In this document: positions 35,001 through 43,052 of the stretch, in pieces | Layout: each line of letters opens with the position of its first letter | Position numbering within the stretch: position 1 is the first letter of the stretch | DNA from: Selaginella moellendorffii | Taxonomy: Eukaryota > Streptophyta > Lycopodiopsida > Selaginellales > Selaginellaceae | DNA: 61,228 nucleotides | Direction: 5' to 3' | NCBI RefSeq assembly: GCF_000143415.4 | Contig: NW_003314262.1 | Span: 2,367,846 to 2,429,073 of the forward strand | Position numbers and translations under genes: made by a program | Notes under the pieces: generated by a model | What the model saw: only the letters and a program-made list of their open reading frames with translations | The model's database searches: none | What the model was told of the DNA's origin: nothing

Positions 35001-35751
35001 GCAAGACCAAGCTTCGGAGTGAGTCGTCCATAGACTCCGACAATAACCGGAGACATGGAGACCAAAACTGATCCATCATGCTCGCACAAAAATCGTTGAC
35101 CATCACGTCGCTCGCAACGAGGAGCAGCTGACTCACGACCTGGCAAGTGGCTGGCAAAGATAGAACAACCTGGGCACCATTCACCACGGCTTCTTTTCCA
35201 TCTAGAGCAGCGGACATAGCTCGTGAGCAACTTGGAACCAATGTAGCTAAGGCATAGTCCCAGTTACACTTTATAGCAATCGCTTCAGCGAAAAGTCGAG
35301 ATCCCTGAAGAAAAAAAAAACGAGGGAGTGAACAACCAGTGAAAACACTAAACAATGAGAACCTTTGTAGAATCTGTGGAAAGCAATGGAAGACACACGG
35401 CACGAACCAATTCATCGAGAACGTCTGAAGCATCTTCTGGATAGTAAGAAACACATGAACAAAGAAATATTTCCAGAATACGATCAATCGTACCTGACAA
35501 CAACAAGAGATGTAGCGCCGCTGCCTTGAAAGCTTCGAAGAGCTCTATAATTTCCTGCCCAAGAAACAAAGAGATTTAGCCCAAAAATCAACCTGAATTA
35601 CCTGGAGCTCGAGAATCCTCAGGAGATCGCGAAACACCACCGATGACGACGCTCCAGTCACCAGCAGCAAGGCATCGATCACTCCAGGCATCGCAGGCGC
35701 TGGCATTGTCCTCATGGCGCTCGCGAGCGCCACTGGGACGCTCGTCGACAT
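29069..35751 (-). CDS. TRM3/TARBP1-type tRNA (guanosine-2'-O)-methyltransferase
   Basis: A large gene of some twenty or more short exons. Resolved ones include 35751-35602, 35554-35494, 35436-35363, 35304-34949, 29781-29630, 29580-29510, 29451-29295 and 29245-29069 (stop). The N-terminal part is a long alpha-helical repeat region. The C-terminus is a SpoU methyltransferase. Motif 1 reads [18 protein letters not shown], then [38 protein letters not shown], and in the last exon [16 protein letters not shown] and [20 protein letters not shown]. The trefoil-knot SpoU domain uses S-adenosylmethionine. Yeast Trm3 and human TARBP1 methylate G18 in the tRNA D-loop. The start at 35751 leaves 54 bp to the divergent PPR gene. 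Exons in the middle were not all resolved, so total length is uncertain. Confidence 0.88.
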
Positions 35752-35805
35752 AGCTCCGAGCTCCAAAACCCTTATTTTCTTTATTTTAGGGTTCTTAAGA
35801 GAGCC
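35752..35805. promoter_or_regulatory. 54-bp divergent promoter region with inverted telo-box pair
   Basis: Between the TRM3 and PPR start codons lie AAAACCCTTA (35765-35774) and TTTTAGGGTT (35784-35793). These are facing copies of a near telo-box (AAACCCTA) separated by about 9 bp. Both transcripts must start in or around this stretch, so each 5' UTR is very short or each promoter lies in the neighbour's first exon. Confidence 0.6.
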
Positions 35806-38307
35806 ATGCAAGCTTTGCCGCTGGGCGGCAATTCCTGGAGCTTCTACGCGCAGCTAATCAAGCGCTGCGGAGCATCGGAAGATTGCGCCGCTGGAAGAGC
35901 GGCTCACAGAGAGCTCCAGCGCCTCGGCATCGATCAAGACACATATCTAGGTAATCTCCTCGTCCAGATGTATGGAAAATGCGGGTATGTGGAAGAGGCC
36001 ATGGCGGTGTTCCAGAGAATAAAGGACAGGAACGTCTTCTCGTGGACGATCCTCATGGACGCGTGCACAGAGAATGGATTGAGCGAGCTCACGCTGGAGC
36101 TGTTTAGAAGAATGCTGCTAGAAGGCATCCGTCCGGATAGAGTGGCGTATCTGGGCGTTCTGAAGGCTTGTTCCGAGCTGAGATATCTGGAAGAAGGCCG
36201 AGAAGTGGAGAACCTTTTGGTAAGCGGTTCTTGTTTTCCTTCTTCTCTCGATCCAGCCGTGCTCACTTCTTTGCTCAATCTGTATGCCAGCTGTGGCAGC
36301 TTGGAAAATGCGAGAAGGGTGTTCGAGAGTTTCCATGAGAAAGATTTGGTTTGCTGGAACTCGATGCTAGCAGCTTACGCTAAACACGAGAAAACTGGCC
36401 GGCAAACTCTGGAGTTCTTTCAAAAGATGCTACTGGAAGGTGTGGCAGCCAATGTAGTGAGCTTTACCTGCGTAGTGGGAGCTTGCTCGAGGCCAGAGCT
36501 TTCAGAACAGGGCACTGTGGTCCACGAACAGATAACTTGCAGTGGATTGGTTGCGGATAGCTTCTTGGCTGCTGCACTCGTCAACATGTACAGCAAATGT
36601 GGACGTCTTGGCTCTGCCTGGGAACTTTTCCAAAGAGTTGATGTGAAGATGAGTTTGGTTTCGTGGAACTCCATTCTAGCAGCGCATGCTCAACGAGCTG
36701 ATCTCACGAAAGTTCTGGAGATTTTTGGGATGCTTCAACTTGAAGGCTTGAAACCGTCTGGAGTAACTCTGATCAGTGTCCTTGGAGCTTGCTGTTCTAC
36801 GCAAGCGCTTCGAATCGTGGAGCATATTTACGAGCGGGTAGCACAAGTGGGTGAGCTTTCTCATGATTTATTCCTAGGTACTGCTTTGATGACCTCCTTT
36901 TGTGATTGTGGAAAGCTGGCTGATGCTGAGTCTCTTTTTTACAGGTTAAACCGTTGGAACGCTGCGTCCTGGAACACGATGATAGCAGGCTACGTTCAAC
37001 ATGGTTTTGACCTTCAGGCCCTTCACTTGCTTTATGAAATGGACTTGGAAGGCATCAAGCCCAACGTCGTAACTTTCCTGGGTATTGTTGATGCGTGCTC
37101 TTCTTTGGCTGTTCTTGGGAATGCTAAAGCTGTGCACGAACGTATTTCAGCTTCCAAGGTCGGCCTAGACACCGTTTTAGGAACCGCCATCGTGAGTATG
37201 TACGCAAATTGTGATAGCTTGGAGGACTCAAGGCGAGTATTTGAATCATTGGATTTAAGAGACACCGTTTCATGGAATGCTGTGATTGCGTGCCACAGTG
37301 ATTTGGAGGCAGCTTCCTGGTTCGTCAAAATGGATCTTGAAGGTGTCAAACCAGACAAGAACACATTCACTGCCATGTTTGCTGCATCCACAACTCTGCA
37401 ACAAGGTGAGATGTTCTTACAGCGATTTATGAACGTTGGTTATGAGCTCGATGATGTTGCAGTGTTGTCTCTGATCGAACTCTATGGCAGATTTGGAAAT
37501 GTAACTGCTGCTACAGACGTATTCAACGCCCTGAAGAATAAGAATGTGGTGTCCTGGACTGCAATGGTAACGGCGTGCATGAACAACGAGACTGGAGTTG
37601 AAGAGGCCTGGCTTCTCTTTCAAAGGATGCAGTTGGAAGGCATCAAGCCCAACAGTGTAACTTTCATCAGCTTGCTTGGATGCAATTGTAGCTTCATACA
37701 AGGCAAGAGGCTTCACGAGCTTATTTCAACCTCAGCTGAACTGACGTTAGATCCTCTCATTGCGGCAGCGCTGATGAACACGTATGCAAGGACTGGCAAC
37801 CTGCATCGCACAAGAGATGTGTTCGAAGAACTTCAATGGAGCGAACTTTGCTGGAACTCCCTGCTCAGGGCTTACGCAGAACAAGGACACGCCTATCAGG
37901 TACTGGAGTCTTTTCGGTGCATGATTCACCAAGGCCTCAAGCCAGACAACGACACATTTATCTTTGTTCTTCATGCCTGCAGCCATGCCGGGAGCGTCGA
38001 GCAAGCTTGCGACTTGTTCAACTCAATCACCAGAGATCACAACTTGCATCCCGCAATCCAGCACTACGTCTGCGTCATTGACCTTCTGGGCCGAGCGGGC
38101 TGGCTAGAAAATGCTCACGAGCTTATCAACAGGATGCCGTACCAGCCAAACTCTTTGGCATGGAGCACGCTGCTTGGTGCGTGTGGAATGTATGGGGATA
38201 CGGACAGAGGTACCCATGCCGCCGGACAAGTGACTACGATTGAGCAAGGTCAGCATGGAGCTTCTTACGTATTGCTTTCCAACATTCTCAGCGGTAGGCA
38301 AGTCTAG
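35806..38307 (+). CDS. Pentatricopeptide repeat protein, PLS-type, truncated C-terminus
   Basis: A single intronless frame of 833 residues packed with PPR motifs, for example LVQMYGKCGYVEEAMAVFQR, NVFSWTILMDACTENG and LVNMYSKCGRLGSAWELFQR. The alternation and the GLKPDNDTFIFVLHACSHAG and LLGRAGWLENAHELI repeats are typical of the PLS subfamily. It ends in an E-type region (SLAWSTLLGACG, then ASYVLLSNIL) and stops at GRQV before any E+ or DYW deaminase. PLS proteins bind organellar RNA and usually guide C-to-U editing. Without its own DYW domain this one would need a partner, or does another RNA task. Organelle targeting is likely, but no clear transit peptide is visible. It diverges from TRM3 and converges on the oxidase gene. 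Confidence 0.92.
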   Translation: MQALPLGGNSWSFYAQLIKRCGASEDCAAGRAAHRELQRLGIDQDTYLGNLLVQMYGKCGYVEEAMAVFQRIKDRNVFSWTILMDACTENGLSELTLELFRRMLLEGIRPDRVAYLGVLKACSELRYLEEGREVENLLVSGSCFPSSLDPAVLTSLLNLYASCGSLENARRVFESFHEKDLVCWNSMLAAYAKHEKTGRQTLEFFQKMLLEGVAANVVSFTCVVGACSRPELSEQGTVVHEQITCSGLVADSFLAAALVNMYSKCGRLGSAWELFQRVDVKMSLVSWNSILAAHAQRADLTKVLEIFGMLQLEGLKPSGVTLISVLGACCSTQALRIVEHIYERVAQVGELSHDLFLGTALMTSFCDCGKLADAESLFYRLNRWNAASWNTMIAGYVQHGFDLQALHLLYEMDLEGIKPNVVTFLGIVDACSSLAVLGNAKAVHERISASKVGLDTVLGTAIVSMYANCDSLEDSRRVFESLDLRDTVSWNAVIACHSDLEAASWFVKMDLEGVKPDKNTFTAMFAASTTLQQGEMFLQRFMNVGYELDDVAVLSLIELYGRFGNVTAATDVFNALKNKNVVSWTAMVTACMNNETGVEEAWLLFQRMQLEGIKPNSVTFISLLGCNCSFIQGKRLHELISTSAELTLDPLIAAALMNTYARTGNLHRTRDVFEELQWSELCWNSLLRAYAEQGHAYQVLESFRCMIHQGLKPDNDTFIFVLHACSHAGSVEQACDLFNSITRDHNLHPAIQHYVCVIDLLGRAGWLENAHELINRMPYQPNSLAWSTLLGACGMYGDTDRGTHAAGQVTTIEQGQHGASYVLLSNILSGRQV

Positions 38308-38410
38308 AGGTCGAGCTTCTTGAATCAAGAAAGCACCGTGATCAGGTACTTGTTTACCTTTGTTATTCTAATAGTTATTCTAGAAAGCGGGGCGTTCCTC
38401 CGCGACAACT

Positions 38411-40316
38411 TTAGTAGAAGACGGTCCAGTTGGTGATGGTGAGGAAGAAGACGTCCTGGTCCAGAGGGAACGACTCGTTCGAATAGAGTGTAGTGGTGCG
38501 GGACATGAGCATCGGTCGCATCATCTCGTTGTCTTCGTGCTCCAGAAGGTGGCAGTGGTGAGTGTAGCCGGGATAAGCAGTGGGATCGATCCGGTACTGC
38601 GGCAAAAGGTTGGGAGCAAACTTGACAAAGATCCGGGTGACGTAAAACGGCAGCGACACGGTGGTGTCCTTGAATCCCACTTGGTCCGCGTCCGGCCCCG
38701 TTGGGTAGGCCGTGTAGCAGCTCTCCGGACGTCCGAACGGCGAGCCGAAGGTACAGGACCCGTTCGCCACACGGTCGGGATCAAACGGCTGCTGCTCCAG
38801 GACGAAGAAGTTGACGAGGTGGAGATGCATGAAGTGAGCCACCGGGACGAAGTTGATGAAGGACCAGACCTCGGTGGAGTAGAGCCGGATGATCTCGCGG
38901 ACCTGATCGTCGAAGAGGAGGTGGTCGTCCTGGGACAAGGCCAGATCGGTCATGCGCTGCTCCAGGCCCCGGCTGTAGATGGCGGCCCACGGCACGAAGG
39001 AGAGGTTGACGCCGGTGGTGGCTCCGATGAGATCCACCGGAGCCATGTAGCGGAAGCGCGATGGATCCAGCGGCGTTGGGATGAGATGAGAGCCGGAGGA
39101 CCCCCGGTCCGGGGCTCGTGAGACGACGCGGAAGAGCATGACGGACTGGTTGGCCGGGGGTCCGATTGGAAACGGTGCCTGACCGACGTTCCAGAGCTCG
39201 ATCTCGTCGCCCGGCTCGAAGCTGCTAAAGTCGAAGAGCCAGTCCACTCGCTCCGCGGGGCCGACTCGCATTTGCTGCTGCTGGACCGGCTGGTGCAGCA
39301 TTGCACCATCGGTTCCAATCTTGATGAAGCTCATGCGCTGGCCCCGTGTCTCCAAGACAAAGGTCCGCGCGTTCGCAGCGTTCACGAGCCGGAAGCGATA
39401 GATGGCTGGCTCAACCTCCATGAACGGCCAGACGACACCATTGACGAGGACAACGTCTCCGAGGTACTCGACGCACCACTGCGGATGGACGTCCGGGTCC
39501 AAGCCCACGGTGGGATACTTGATGGAGCCATCGTCGTAGAAGGCCTTGTCCTGGACGACTAGGACGCGGTAGTCTCTCGGCACCCACGACGGCTCCGCCA
39601 TCTCTGATGAAGGCTCGATCACGTAAGCTCCGGCCAGACCAGCGGCGACGTTGAGCCTGGTGATGCCCAAGGTGTGATCGTGGTACCACAGCATGGTTGG
39701 ACGCTGGTCGTTCGGGTAGACGTAGTCCTGCGTCACGTAGGTGTCACCGTGCTCGCCGGCGACGGTGAACCAGGCCTCGGGGTGACCGTCCGACCATCCT
39801 TCGGTCTCTTGGCCGTGGTTGTGGACGACGACCGGGACGAAGCCGTGGCGGGGATTGGCCCAGTGCAGCGTTCTGTCCACTGGAAGCATGTGTTCGTAGT
39901 CGCGGATGTGGTTCTCCCAGCGGACAGTCGCGGTGACGCCTTGGCGAGCTACGAGCGTTGGACCGGGATAGGATGCCGTGCTCTGGCTCGTTCCAAACGC
40001 GTACAAGGGAGTCGCAGGTAAGTCCCTGTGGAGTTTCTGGAAGAAAACTCATCACGGTTTGAAGAAGTTACAGGAAGACACAGACTACCTGGTAGATCTT
40101 GTAAGCTCCCATAGTGAGGCGGGGATACCGGACCAAGGATATGGTGGGCAGTCTCGGCAGGCGATCGACGAACTTTTCCAGAGTTGGAGATGGCGTTAAG
40201 TTGAGGCAGACTTCCGGAGGTCGTGAATTGGAGGAGAAGACATGCTGCTGCTGCTGCTGCGTTGCTTGCACAGCATGCGAGAGGAGCAGAACCAGCAGCT
40301 GGATTGCGAGGATCAT
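38411..40316 (-). CDS. LPR-type multicopper oxidase (ferroxidase-like)
   Basis: Exon 1 (40316-40089) and exon 2 (40036-38411), with a 52-bp intron, give 617 residues. The start at 40316 gives a clear signal peptide (MILAIQLLVLLLSHAVQA), followed by a Gln run. Copper ligands are all present: VVHNHGQE and WYHDHTLG in the first cupredoxin domain, FMHLHLVNFFVLEQQ and HCHLLEHEDNEMM in the last. KFVDRLPRLP and HPQWCVEYLGDVVLVNG resemble Arabidopsis LPR1/LPR2. Those are secreted ferroxidases of bacterial CotA/bilirubin-oxidase type, acting in iron-dependent phosphate sensing at root tips. A role here in metal oxidation in the secretory path or wall is inferred. Its 3' end lies 103 bp from the convergent PPR gene. 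Confidence 0.92.
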
Positions 40317-40912
40317 GACGAGCAAAGAAGACGAGTTTGAGAGAGAAAACGCAGGAGATAGTCAGTTGGAGCGAAAGAACTTTAAAAGGAGTGAAAATTC
40401 TTACGTACACTTCGCTTGGAGCACAGCAAGAGTGTCCTGAAAAGCAGCCATATGTTGGAGTCGATTAGGTGCGGTGCTGATTATCGTAGTTTTTGCTTTG
40501 ACGAAGATCCTGTGATCCACGAAGACCCTCACTCTCAGTCATGGCCAGTTGCCTTCGAAAACAACACAAGGAACATGTTGACAAGCTCGTAGACCACAAG
40601 ATCAATGATGTTAGTGCTAGATTTTGGAAACTAAGTTGTGACTGATTATGGAAGCTTTCAAGATAAGAGAGTAAGGTACTTTCAGGAAAAATAAGTCTTT
40701 CTCTTCCCCATGGATGAAGGTTTGAACGTGTGAAAATACTATCTATGTGAAATTGGAGGACTCGTGAATTTTGTATGGTTACGTGGAGATGCCAGGAATG
40801 TCAGTGTTTGCTATAATGAGCCAATCGTGCAAGCAAACAGGCCTTCAATTCCTATCCCCGCTTGTTTGTATCTATAAAGCCTCCACACGGAATCATTGGA
40901 TGCGTCTAAGTG
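40317..40912. promoter_or_regulatory. Divergent intergenic region; TATA box of the first cysteine-rich gene
   Basis: This separates the oxidase (minus) from the first cysteine-rich gene (plus). CTATAAAGC at 40872-40880 is a good TATA box about 35-40 bp before the ATG at 40913. Nothing else is recognised. Confidence 0.5.
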
Positions 40913-41194
40913 ATGAGCTTCACCAAATTTATTTTAATGGTTTGTTTTATGCCTTTCTATGTTACTAAAGCAGGAAAATGCGGGTATTTCTGCGATGCGT
41001 ATAACGATTGTAATGGTAAACTTGCATGTGTAGATCGTATATGCGATGACGATCCAGATCTAGGCACTCATTTTTGCACGGTTGGGAAGTGTAATGCTAA
41101 ATGTGTAACTGATATTGATGCTTTGGGAGATTTGGGATATATTCCACAATTTGGAACTTCTTATTGTCCTGGTAGTGGTAATCAAGGCCAATAA
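40913..41194 (+). CDS. Secreted cysteine-rich protein, paralogue 1 (second repeat decayed)
   Basis: 93 residues. A signal peptide (MSFTKFILMVCFMPFYVTKA) precedes one intact cysteine repeat spaced C-x3-C-x5-C-x5-C-x4-C-x10-C (CGYFCDAYNDCNGKLACVDR, then DDPDLGTHFC). A second repeat starts CNAKC but has Ala and Tyr at the third and fourth cysteine positions, lacks the fifth, and ends GTSYC. There is no Pro-rich tail. It is closest to paralogue 2 in the signal peptide (MSFTKF versus MSFSKF). I do not recognise the family. The disulfide-rich secreted form suggests a defence, wall or signalling peptide, by analogy only. A TATA box lies at 40872. Confidence 0.8.
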   Translation: MSFTKFILMVCFMPFYVTKAGKCGYFCDAYNDCNGKLACVDRICDDDPDLGTHFCTVGKCNAKCVTDIDALGDLGYIPQFGTSYCPGSGNQGQ

Positions 41195-41526
41195 GGATGC
41201 CAATGCTTTGGCTGCAAAGGAGAGCAGGCCATGGAACTAAACAAAAGGATCACTTGTTTACTAAATATGCCCATTAATAAATACATTTTTAGATTAACTT
41301 CACAAGTTACGGCCATGATGTGTGGATTGGGCTGGCTCTTGAAAGATCTTTTGTGACTCAAAGCCTTAACTCATGCTATCTTGGAATTTGATCTTGTGGA
41401 GCGCCTTCTTTTCTTGCTCTAAGCTTAGCTCAAACGAAGTTAAGCCCATTGAACTTCCGGAATAACGAAGAATCTGGAGAGGCATATTCACGCGGACACG
41501 TGGAGCCATGGGGGTTTCTTGTGGCC

Positions 41527-42310
41527 ATGGCAGCAACGGCAGCATTGGTGCCCTGTTTGGCGGCACTTCCACGTCTTGCATCGTCGCCCTCGTCTCCACT
41601 CCGGCACCGTGATCGAGCGGGCATCTTGGGGGATTCGGCTCGGGTTCTTCAGCCGCAGCTCATCATTTGGGGCCAGAGAGCTTCCCAAGGAATTGTGGAG
41701 AGCAGCGGCAGGTGTTTTTGCGGCACCAGAAGCCCCATTGATGAATCATTCACGAAACAGGGAAATGTTGTGCTCTTTGATGAACAAGGTGAGTTTTCTC
41801 TAGTTGATATTGTTTTTACCTTTGGTGATTGTAGCCTCCGAGCTCGAGGAGTTCATCAGGAATGTGCGAGATAAGCTTGTAAGTTCATGTTCTTACTCCT
41901 ACTACTACTCTCTCTCTCTCTCTCCCTCTCTCTCTCTTATTTATCACAAGCTTTCGATCATGATTGCTCCTAGGTTGTTCTTGATATCTCAACCAAGACT
42001 TGTGGACCTTGCAAGTTCATATTTCCCAAGCTTGTCAAGATGAGTGAGGATTATCCTGATGCTGTGTTCTTGAAGATAAATGGGGACTATGACAGTGAAA
42101 CACGAGTAAGACTTTCTACTTACGTTTTCTAATTGCTAGAACGATGCGTATACTAAACAGGCTTTGATGAGGAAATGGAAGATTCGTGCTGTGCCAACAT
42201 TTAGATTCTTTAAAAATGGTGAAATGGTTCACTCTCATTCTGGAGCCAAGGAAGATGACTTGAGAGGTCACTTTATAGCACACTACCATTCAGAAACGGT
42301 GTCTATTTAA
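41527..42310 (+). CDS. Plastid-type thioredoxin-like protein
   Basis: Four exons (41527-41788, 41835-41878, 41974-42105, 42161-42310) join in frame to 195 residues. The first about 60 residues are Ala/Leu/Ser/Arg-rich with few acidic residues, as in a chloroplast transit peptide (MAATAALVPCLAALPRL). The thioredoxin fold follows: VVLDISTKTCGPCKF with a CGPC active site preceded by Thr rather than Trp, then VFLKINGD and the cis-Pro motif VPTFRFFKNGE. The Thr-Cys-Gly-Pro-Cys site and length suggest a thioredoxin-like protein of the CDSP32/TrxL group rather than a canonical m, f, x or y type. It would reduce disulfides of plastid partners. Intron 2 holds a CT-dinucleotide run. The gene lies between two of the cysteine-rich genes without obvious functional link. 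Confidence 0.87.
41906..41939 (+). repeat. CT microsatellite in intron 2 of the thioredoxin-like gene
   Basis: A run of CT dinucleotides broken by a few CC steps. It lies before the branch and acceptor region, so it may simply be an expanded pyrimidine tract. Confidence 0.85.
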
Positions 42311-42524
42311 CTATGTACATTGCTTTATTAAAAATTAATTAATCATAGGACGTATCTAAAGCTAGTTCACAGCCAGCTAGAATTTAGTTTTGGATACTGC
42401 CAAACTTTACAGCTGGGATTGTTGTCGAATTTGTAAAAAACAGAATAAAATGTTATATATAAGGCTGATTTTAGAAGTGTTTGCTCATCCCCTCTTTCTT
42501 TCAATAGTTTCTAATAGTAAAATT

Positions 42525-43052
42525 ATGAGTTTTAGTAAATTTATTTGCATGGTCTTTCTTATGTATTTCTCTGCTATAGAAGCAAAAACATGTGGGCAGT
42601 CTTGCAAAAAGAATGAAGATTGTGATGGTAAAATTGCATGTATGCATCATAAATGTGCTGATGACCCAGACCTACGAACTCATATTTGTGGTGGAACTCG
42701 AAAGGATGGACCACCAAAAGATGATGATGGTGGTGATGGCAAGCTTGGAAATTGTAATGATAGTTGTTCCAATAACGATCAATGCTTGGGAAAACTAGCT
42801 TGTATGGGTACTACTTGTGGAGATGATCCAGATGTGGGAACTTCTATTTGTGGTGGTGGTGGTGGTGGCAGTGGTGGTGGTGGCACAGCTGAACCACCAA
42901 GTGAAGATTTACCAGGCACTCCAAGTGATTCTTCACCATTCCCTGATGCTCCAGGATCCCCTATTCCATCACCAAAACCAAATGCCCCTCCATCGGGGAA
43001 GAAAAAAAGTCCTCCCCCTCCCAGGAAAAAATCACCTCCTCCAGCTGAGTGA
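42525..43052 (+). CDS. Secreted cysteine-rich protein, paralogue 2 (two repeats, Pro-rich tail)
   Basis: 175 residues from the ATG at 42525. TATATATAAGG at 42453 is a TATA box about 70 bp before it. A signal peptide (MSFSKFICMVFLMYFSAIEA) is followed by two cysteine repeats with identical spacing, C-x3-C-x5-C-x5-C-x4-C-x10-C (KTCGQSCKKNEDCDGKIACM, and NCNDSCSNNDQCLGKLACMG), each ending DDPD-x4-IC. An acidic Asp/Gly linker separates them. A poly-Gly stretch leads to a Pro/Ser/Lys tail (KKKSPPPPRKKSPPPAE) like extensin-type wall proteins. The Pro-rich tail suggests hydroxyproline glycosylation and cell-wall attachment. The family is not one I recognise and the function is unknown. A single exon. 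Confidence 0.85.
   Translation: MSFSKFICMVFLMYFSAIEAKTCGQSCKKNEDCDGKIACMHHKCADDPDLRTHICGGTRKDGPPKDDDGGDGKLGNCNDSCSNNDQCLGKLACMGTTCGDDPDVGTSICGGGGGGSGGGGTAEPPSEDLPGTPSDSSPFPDAPGSPIPSPKPNAPPSGKKKSPPPPRKKSPPPAE

Noticed and set aside
38537-39121. 194-codon plus-strand frame
   Set aside because: Antisense to the multicopper oxidase exon with all copper-ligand motifs.
41906-41939. CT run as a regulatory GAGA element
   Set aside because: It lies inside a short intron before the acceptor, where a pyrimidine tract is expected.
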